64,000 nucleotides of DNA from Reticulitermes speratus (lineage: Eukaryota; Arthropoda; Insecta; Blattodea; Rhinotermitidae), in NCBI GenBank assembly GCA_021186555.1, contig JAJKFL010000010.1, forward strand, positions 21,988,586 to 22,052,585, given 5' to 3'. Both the position numbers and the translations under genes were made by a program. Below the pieces are notes generated by a model. It was given only the letters and a program-made list of their open reading frames with translations, did not search any database and was not told the DNA's origin. This document shows, piece after piece, positions 46,101 through 55,100 of the stretch; positions within the stretch are counted from its first letter, which is position 1, and each line of letters opens with the position of its first letter.

Positions 46101-49100
46101 ATAATAGATTGTAAAAATGCAAAGTATAACCTGCCAAGTACTGGCATTCCACCAATGCTGCATAATAGATTGTAAACATGCAAAGTATAACCTGCCAAGT
46201 ACTGGCATTCCACCAGTGCTGCATAATAGATTGTAAAAATGCAAAGTATAACCTGCCAAGTACTGGCATTCCACCAATGCTGCATAATAGATTGTAAAAA
46301 TGCAAAGTATAACCTGCCAAGTACTGGCATTCCACCAATGCTGCATAATAGATTGTAAAAATGCAAAGTATAACCTGCCAAGTACTGGCATTCCACCAAT
46401 GCTGCATAATAGATTGTAAAAATGCAAAGTATAACCTGCCAAGTACTGGCATTCCACCAATGCTGCATAATAGATTGTAAAAATGCAAAGTATAACCTGC
46501 CAAGTACTGGCATTCCACCAATGCTGCATAATAGATTGTAAAAATGCAAAGTATAACCTGCCAAGTACTGTCATTCCACCAATGCTGCATAATAGATTGT
46601 AAAAATGCAAAGTATCATAATCGGAAAATTAGGAACAGGAAGCAAAGGACGGATATCGGAAAATTCTCCTTTGTAAATAGGACCATCCAACTCTGGAACA
46701 AACTACCTGCAGATGCTTTAGGGACTTTCCCTTGTAAGCCGAGTATTTTTAGGAAGAGGGTTAGGAAAGTGATAAGTGAAGTGAAGTGAAGTGAAGGGTA
46801 TAGAGGGTGGGGAAAAATATCTATTAATACAGTGAAGTGAAGTGAAGGGTATAGAGGGTGGGGAAAAATATCTATTAATACAGTGAAGTGAAGTGAAGGG
46901 TATAGAGGGTGGGGAAAAATATCTAATAATACAGTGAAGTGAAGTGAAGTGAAGTGAAGTGAAGTAAAGGGAGGCAAAACGAGGAATGCCGTGATGTGTA
47001 TATAAGCGTAGTGAAGTGATGGTGCAGTTGAAATGTGTGTGTATCATTTTTTGAAAACATGGAATTTTATTTTTGTATAGTGTTTGACTCATTGCTTGGT
47101 ATACGAAATTACTTTTAACTCTGATTCATTTACGTTAGGTTTTAGGTTAGGCTTAACAACTCTTTCTTTTTGCAGTATGTGTGTTTTGATGTTTTTGTAT
47201 TATTTAATTTGTGGGGTTGTTTTTTGTAATGTGAGTGTGTTTTGTTTGTATTGTGTGTGGGTGTTTTTGTAAGGTGTGGATGTTTTTGTTAAGGAGTGGA
47301 TGTTTTTTGTAATGTGTGAATGGTGTTCTAATGTGTGTACTTGTATTTACTGTATGTATTTTGTTTTGTAATTCTGTATAGTTTGTATTGTATTGTTACT
47401 TTTATGTATATTTATATGTCCATTTGTATTGTGTGTACTAGTGTAAGGACTACTGCCACCGGGTGAAAACATTTGTATTGTGTGTACTAGTGTAAGGACT
47501 ACTGCCACCGGGTGAAAACATTTGTATTGTGTGTACTAGTGTAAGGACTACTGCCACCGGGTGAAAACATTTGTATTGTGTGTACTAGTGTAAGGACTAC
47601 TGCCACCGGGTGAAAACATTTGTATTGTGTGTACTAGTGTAAGGACTACTGCCACCGGGTGAAAACATTTGTATTGTGTGTACTAGTGTAAGGACTACTG
47701 CCACCGGGTGAAAACATTTGTATTGTGTGTACTAGTGTAAGGACTACTGCCACCGGGTGAAAACATTTGTATTGTGTGTACTAGTGTAAGGACTACTGCC
47801 ACCGGGTGAAAACATTTGTATTGTGTGTACTAGTGTAAGGACTACTGCCACCGGGTGAAAACATTTGTATTGTGTGTACTAGTGTAAGGACTACTGCCAC
47901 CGGGTGAAAACATTTGTATTGTGTGTACTAGTGTAAGGACTACTGCCACCGGGTGAAAATATTTGTATTGTGTGTACTAGTGTAAGGACTACTGCCACCG
48001 GGTGAAAACATTTGTATTGTGTGTACTAGTGTAAGGACTACTGACACCGGGTGAAAACATTTGTATTGTGTGTACTAGTGTAAGGACTACTGCCACCGGG
48101 TGAAAACATTTGTATTGTGTGTACTAGTGTAAGGACTACTGCCACCAGGTGAAAACCCAATTGCAGTAAGTAATAATAATAAAAATAATAATAAAAGTAT
48201 AACCTGCCAAGTACTGGCATTCCAAAATATACCATTCTGTGTCTCTGTCGTAACATCACCATGTTTTCTTCTGTGAAGGACTTACAAAGCCTGTATTCCT
48301 TCAATTGCTTCATGCTATGTGGTTGCACTAGTAAGAACTATGATAATCATACTGATTAATGTTCCATTTCTATGCATAATTTTCACAAATATGAAAGTTT
48401 TACATTTACTGACATATTAGCTAAGACTCGTGCATTATAACATTACATAGACACACCTGGCAGGAGGGGCTGTAGTCTCTCTGTGTTCATTTCACCACTT
48501 TCTTTATCTTGAACTTCATTTGCAGAATTCACATCATTCCTGAATTTAGTTTCATCTACTACTGCCTGAGGCTTGAAAGCTCCTTTTCTTGGAGACTGGG
48601 GGAAAGTTGTTTGGAAGGCTTCTCCAGAGCCTGGAAATTATGAAGTAAAGGTATTAAATATTTTGACTTAACTTTATATAACTTTTGATATCTGTGCAAT
48701 ACACAGTTCAGGCAAAATTATTTATCAGAGTATTGTGTTTTACATATTCCATGCACCAAGTGTATGAAAGAAGCACATACATACATACATACATACATAA
48801 ATACATACATACATACATACGTACATACATACATAAATACATACATACATACGTACATACATACATACATAAATACATACATACATACGTACATACATAC
48901 ATAAATACATACATACATACGTACATACATACATAAATACATACATACATACATAAATACATACATACGTACATACATACATAAATACATACATAAATAC
49001 ATACATACATACATACATACATTCCATGGATCCATAAGTCTGTCGAAGTGACAACTGGATGTGCAATAAGTCATAATATACAAATATGCAGCTATACAGA

Positions 49101-52100
49101 CTATAGAATTTTACATTTGAACACTATACACTAAAACACTATAAACGTGTTACACACCTCACTATGAACCATCTTTATACATAAAAAATTCATGTACTGG
49201 GTAAAAGGAGTGTGTATTTAAGTATATTCTTAATGCTACTTTAAATTTTGTCTTTTCATTCTTAAGACTTATGAGACTCAGAGGGAGTCTGTTGAAAATT
49301 CTGATACTGGCATAGAATGTACTATTTTGAAAACAAGATAGGTTGGCATTTGGTCTATGCAGGTGGTGCTTATTGCTGTGTCTGTACTGTGTATAGATGG
49401 ATTGTTTGAAAATTTTTCTTTTAAAGTTCATTAATGAAAATATATAGACATGGAATAGGTAAAATCTCTAATTTTTTAAACAAACTTCTGCATGGAGTTC
49501 TTGGTTGTGCACCGGCCATAATTCTGATGATTTTCTTTTCTAAGGTGAATATCTTCTTACTGTTGGAGCAATTACCCCAAAAAATTATTCCATACTTTAT
49601 AACAGAATGAAAGTATGCGAAATAAATTGATTTAAGATTGTTGATGTTGTGTCTGTCCATCTGTCTGTCTACATATTTTACATCTGAAACTACTAAGCAG
49701 TGTTCTATGACACTTCAATGTCAAACTTCATGTCCAATTGAAACTGGAAGATCTGTGCCTTAAAGAAAAGTAGAACACGACACTGACTGCTCATCTCCAT
49801 CTGGTGCCACTGTGACAAGTGCACAGATCTGTAGCTTGACTAATCCGTACATACCTTTACTGTGCACTACTTACGACAACTTTGTGGGCCGGGATAGCTC
49901 AGTCGGTATAGCGACTACGCTACAGGCTGGACGTTCCGAGGATCAAATCCCGGTGGGGGCGAGATTTTCCGCATCTGTCCAGATCGGCCCTGGGGCCCAC
50001 CCAGCCTACTGTACAATGGGTACAGGATCTTTTTCCCGGGAGTAAAGCGGCCAGGGTGTGGAGTTGACCATCCACCCCATCTAGTGCCAGGGTTAAAGAA
50101 AGAGTAGAGCTATACCTCTACTCCCTCTCTGGGACTTCATGGCCTGTTCTAGGGAGAACTTTACCTTTACTTATGAGAACTTTAGCTTTACTTTATCCAA
50201 AACAAATTTTGATTGTTAACAGCCAAATGTAACACTACTTAACATGCAGCCCAAATGTCACTTTATCAGCTTTAAGGAAAACAGCTCTAGGCTACAAGCT
50301 GGATGATCCGGGGTTCCATTCCCAGCATGGCAAGAGACGTTTCTATTCTCCAAACATCCAGACCAGCAACAGTACCCACCCAGCCTCCTATTCAGTGGGT
50401 ACTGAGGGTCCTTCAAATGGGGGTAAAGCGGCCGGAGCGTGAAGCTGACCACTTAACTCCATCCGGTGTCACGTTTAAGAGTAAGTGGACCTATACATCC
50501 ACTCCCCTATATGCCTTCATGGTGCGCATATGAGACAACTTTACCTTTCCCCTTTATTAAAAACAGTTCATCATACAAAAGCTGAGTCATGATACAAGTT
50601 GCACATGTCATTCATAACTGTTACATGAAACGTTATTGAATACCGTTAACTTGTAATCAGACACATATAAAAATATTTTCTGCCTGCCTCTGGCTTGTAG
50701 TGCTTTTAAATATGGCTTTTTGCAATGACAGATTCATATCTTCAGTAAGTTAATGTTAAGACAATTGTGTATGCAAAATATCAAAGAAGTATTGCATATG
50801 CTGTTCCACTTTTTTATTACGTGACAGAAGAAAACGAGACAAGTTCTCAATAAATCCATCTTTCTGTATCTGCTGTACAAATCTTCGGCAGCACGCTATG
50901 CCTAAACTGTCCTCTAGTCTTAATTCAATTAAAGCAATTCCTTATTGCGAAAGTTACTAAATGTCTGATTGTGATATGTGCTATCAAATTTCTCATCTAT
51001 CCAATTTTATATATATCTTTTAGCCATACAAGCTTTTCCTTCTGCATAATACCTACTTCTAAAATACATAAAGTAACATACCATATATCTCAACACTGGT
51101 AAGGATGTCATGGACACGCCTGACCTCACTGAAGGTAGCACGTCTCGTGGCAAAAGGTATTGTACGAAGGCGAGTATCAATCTTGTTAAGAGGAGGATTT
51201 CGCCCACCAAAGAGAACATTTCGATTATGGCCAACAGCATGATACAGGATAAGACCACAGCTACCCAGATGAGATGACCAGGATTCCATGATATCTTGTA
51301 CATGCTACCATTGATAAGACAAAATATATTAAAAGAGACTACACAAGTGGGATTTCAGGTTCTCAAAATAGTGATTACACTGAATATTGTCTTCTCAGAT
51401 GTGTTGCCATGTTCTCCAGCAGAAATTTACTGCAATCTGAGACGAATATGTTGCCTCCATCTTCAGCGTACAAGACAGTGGTGACACCATGCAGTGTGGA
51501 AAAAATTTACCCGCTAAATTTATACCAAACTGCATGACATCACACCCCAGAAGATGGTACTCATCACAGTACACATCTGTTTCAAAATGTAATATATCAA
51601 ATCCTTGGCTTCTAAAAGCATCCACCTGTCGATAATAACTATACACTGATAACAGAAGACTAACATGAGACAAAAAAAATTGCTGAAAATTTCCTTTTCT
51701 TTTTAGTGCTGCAGTTACCCCACTCACAACATAAAAATAACACTTGATATGTGAAAATCAAAACTGCAACTTAAACATTCGACAGTGTACTCTGCATATG
51801 GGGTGATGAACTATACTTCGAACATCCCTGAACTGCCTTTCTGCTACAACACTCGGACATAGTTCTTCAAAAATTCAAAGTGAATAAGGTACACTTCACA
51901 CAGCGGGGCTTACCGAGACATCAAAAATCAACTAAAGGCTTCTGAACAAAAGTAAGTACTGCTAATGAATTACTGCAGGGGCGCACAAATCCCAGGTTCC
52001 AGGTCACAATAGCGACCAAATTTCTTTTACAGTGGCACCTAATATTTGTCAGTCCTCAGTATGGAACTTTGTGTCACCCTTCTGGCACCTGAAATTTTGA

Positions 52101-55100
52101 TGTGGCTCCTAGATTTTTGCAAAGTTTGTGCACCCCTGAATAACTGTATAAAATGGAGTCATTTTTAAATAATTAATAACTGCATTTTTTGTACATGTCT
52201 GTGTGTCAATACATAACAATGCACGAACCACTGAACAAATTTTCATGAAAATCGATATTGAGAATTTGCTCAAATTTATTGGCACATTCTAATTTTGATT
52301 ATAATCAGGCAATGATGATGGACAATGATTTTTGTGCACATGTTTGTTGAACATGTTGATAAATGTTAATCAGAACAAAAAGGTTTTGAACAAAATTTGT
52401 ATAAGAAAATTTCACACATGTAATGTGTAAAAATAAAACTTCTGCAAGTCTTGTGGTTTTAAATACAATTTTAAAAATCAGAATATCAATTTTTACTGCT
52501 GACATTGCAGAATTTCAAACACAGTGGTTTCTTTCATGAGGATATCGATGTGCAAAAAGCATACATTTCCTCACTAACACAGTAACGTCTCTTGGTCTTC
52601 ACCAAGATCAATGTTATCACTGTCCATAGGAAGATGTATAGGAGACACAGAGGTAAATCTCCATGCAGTCTAGACTTTTTAAGCAGGCAGAATTAAGCAG
52701 TCAACTTCAAGACCTCAGCAAAGGATAGGTCCTACGACTGATCTCGGATAATGTAGTAAATAGAGATGTGTCTGAACTTGAAATCAAACCCAGGCCATCT
52801 CACCATTTGGTCACTTAAATGACTGAGCTAGCCCAGCTCATATGTGCAGTTGTTAATAAAATTAAATACCTGCACTTGAAAATTAATGCATATTTCCATT
52901 AATTTATGGTATTCATTCACATGTAATGAAATGCTGCTGCATGTGGCTCAGTACATATAGCATTGGATAATACGTTAATTAATACAGGGATGCACAAATT
53001 TTCCAAAAATTAAGGAGCCACATCAACATCCTAGGCACCCAAAGGGTGACATGCAGTTTCATGTCGAGGAACTGCATTTATTAGGCACCACTGTACAAAA
53101 TTTAGTCGCCATGGCAACCTGGCACCAGGGACTTGTGCACCCCTGCATTAATAAGTAATGAATTGGACAGGATTTGAAAGGAATTGATCATGGCCTACTT
53201 TCCAGCATGATCCTAATATTTGCCTGGTGGGAGTGAATAGAACCACAATACAGTTTTCAGGACAGCCAACCTCTGTCAAAATTTGAAACAAGGGCCTCCA
53301 AAATATGAAGCATGAGTGATGTCAACTTCACTGCAACATTCAATCAAATACCTGTATCAATGCTGCCTCATTGTATCTGCGAAGACTGGCACCTGCACTT
53401 TTTGGGTGGCTTCCACCACTCCGTCCTCCCGAGAACTCTGAGTTCCACCCTGGCGTGCACGAACAGTGTAACAGTGAAATGTCTTGTGCACCAATACTTC
53501 CTGCCCTGAAATGTAGGAATAAGTATGTATACTTAATTCTTTTCATATTTTCTTGATAAGCAAGTTTTGAGGTTTTCACAACAGTGTCATTAGGCATTGC
53601 AATCTTGTTCGATGTGACACTGTGTTGCTGGGTGGGTTGTTGCTGACAACCTTTTGAAATGCTGGGCACCACTTACCCAGCAAAACAGTGTCACATCCCA
53701 GAAGACTGGAAACCTCATTTTCTCGATAACTTTTATAAACATTCAACTATTAGAGATAGTTTGTTTATAATTATAACAATAAATTCTGTCCAGAAAAATG
53801 TTTTCTTGCTAAGTGTCATAGACCAGTGGTATTCAACCTGGGGTACGTGAAGACATCTTAGGGGGTACGTAAAATTAAAAAAAAATAAATATATGATTTC
53901 ATGATAAACACTGAATAATCAGGGCCAGATTTAGGGTTAGCCACAAGAGACCCGGACGTAAGGACATGCGATTTGGGAGCGCCATTTCTCTCTCTCTCTC
54001 TCTCTCTCTCTCCTTTATGCGGTTCTTATCTGGGCGGCTAGTTTCATTTTATTCCACACAGTGCATATAATTTTGCTTTGCTAAAATACCCTTGTTCCTT
54101 TATTAATTTTTATATGATAGGCAATAATATATTTGTTATTTAACAGCTTGAGTCTCCTTTTTCTCATTTAAAACTTATTATTTAATACATTATTTTGGAT
54201 GTAATTTATTTAACTTATTTTAGATGTAGCTTATACACTATGTATAACTTGAATTATGCACCAACAACTTTGGGGGTACAAAGTTGAAGAGAAATTATAT
54301 CTGGGGTACGCGAACAAAAAAATTGAATACCACTGTCATAGACGATAATCGAACAGTTATTAAAACAGAAGTTGATACGCATCAGTAGTTCTCAACTGAT
54401 GTGTCACAAGCTTTTCCCATGTGTGCTGTGAAACTCTGAATACAAGAATAACTACCTAACTCCATGGATCAGAGTCCTTTTTAACAAGCTAACACTTCCT
54501 CAAATAGTCAAGAAATTACCCACATTTTATGTAACTGTAATTTCAATACCATGTTCACAACAGCTTGTCACCTGTGCCCATCTTCAGCCATCAATCCAGT
54601 CCATGCCCTCTCATCCACTTTCTTTAAGTTCCATTTTGATAATTGAATAGAAGAATTATTATACAAAATTCAGTATCCAAATTAAAATTTTGAAAATTAA
54701 ATACTGATGGAGGTATTCCTTATAAATATGCAAAAGCCCAAAGTTAAGAAAGGGCATGGGGGTTTGTTGAAGTCTTTCTTGAGAGGGAACCACTGTATAA
54801 AGTGTGTAAACCATTGCATTTACTTAAGCTTTTGAAATGTGTATGAAAACACCATCACCACCACAAACAACAACAGAAGCAGGGATAGTGACATATTCAC
54901 ATCTAACTAATATGGAGCAAAACCTTGGAAAATTCCTGCAGCAAAATGGCCTCCTCCAAGCATAATAATAGCCCACATTGGATTGGCTGCAACCTTTAAG
55001 GCCAGTGGAATCAACTGCTCATCCTTCTCTGGTACATCCTGTAACAACCCAGAGTAAGAAGCCAATCAATTCCATAACACTGTGTTGTTCAGAGTTCTGA

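Larger units (their letters stand above)
46616..48193 (+). mobile_element. 5'-truncated LINE inserted in the 61-bp array
   Basis: Both junctions show the target duplication AAAGTAT (46609-46615 and 48194-48200), splitting one array unit. It begins within the reverse transcriptase ORF C-terminus ([19 protein letters not shown], stop at 46787-46789). The 3' UTR follows, with two internal tandem arrays and a short AATAAT tail. Confidence 0.85.

Noticed and set aside
45913..46610. Long - strand ORFs of 175-225 codons with repeating [16 protein letters not shown] peptides
   Set aside because: They are the 61-bp tandem array read in three frames. The unit has no stop in any - frame, and no start context or homology supports a protein.
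46615..47092. FTSLHF-repeat ORFs on the - strand
   Set aside because: They are antisense frames of the GTGAA/51-bp repeat in the LINE 3' UTR.
47421..48156. CRISPR-like array of regular repeats
   Set aside because: The units are contiguous without unique spacers, and the DNA is eukaryotic.
48708..49083. Poly(YVCM)-type ORFs on the - strand
   Set aside because: These are translations of the (ATAC)n microsatellite.
49885..50170. Possible tRNA gene at the SINE head
   Set aside because: A and B boxes are present but the cloverleaf does not close and a SINE body follows. The same holds for 3185, 10607 and 61064.
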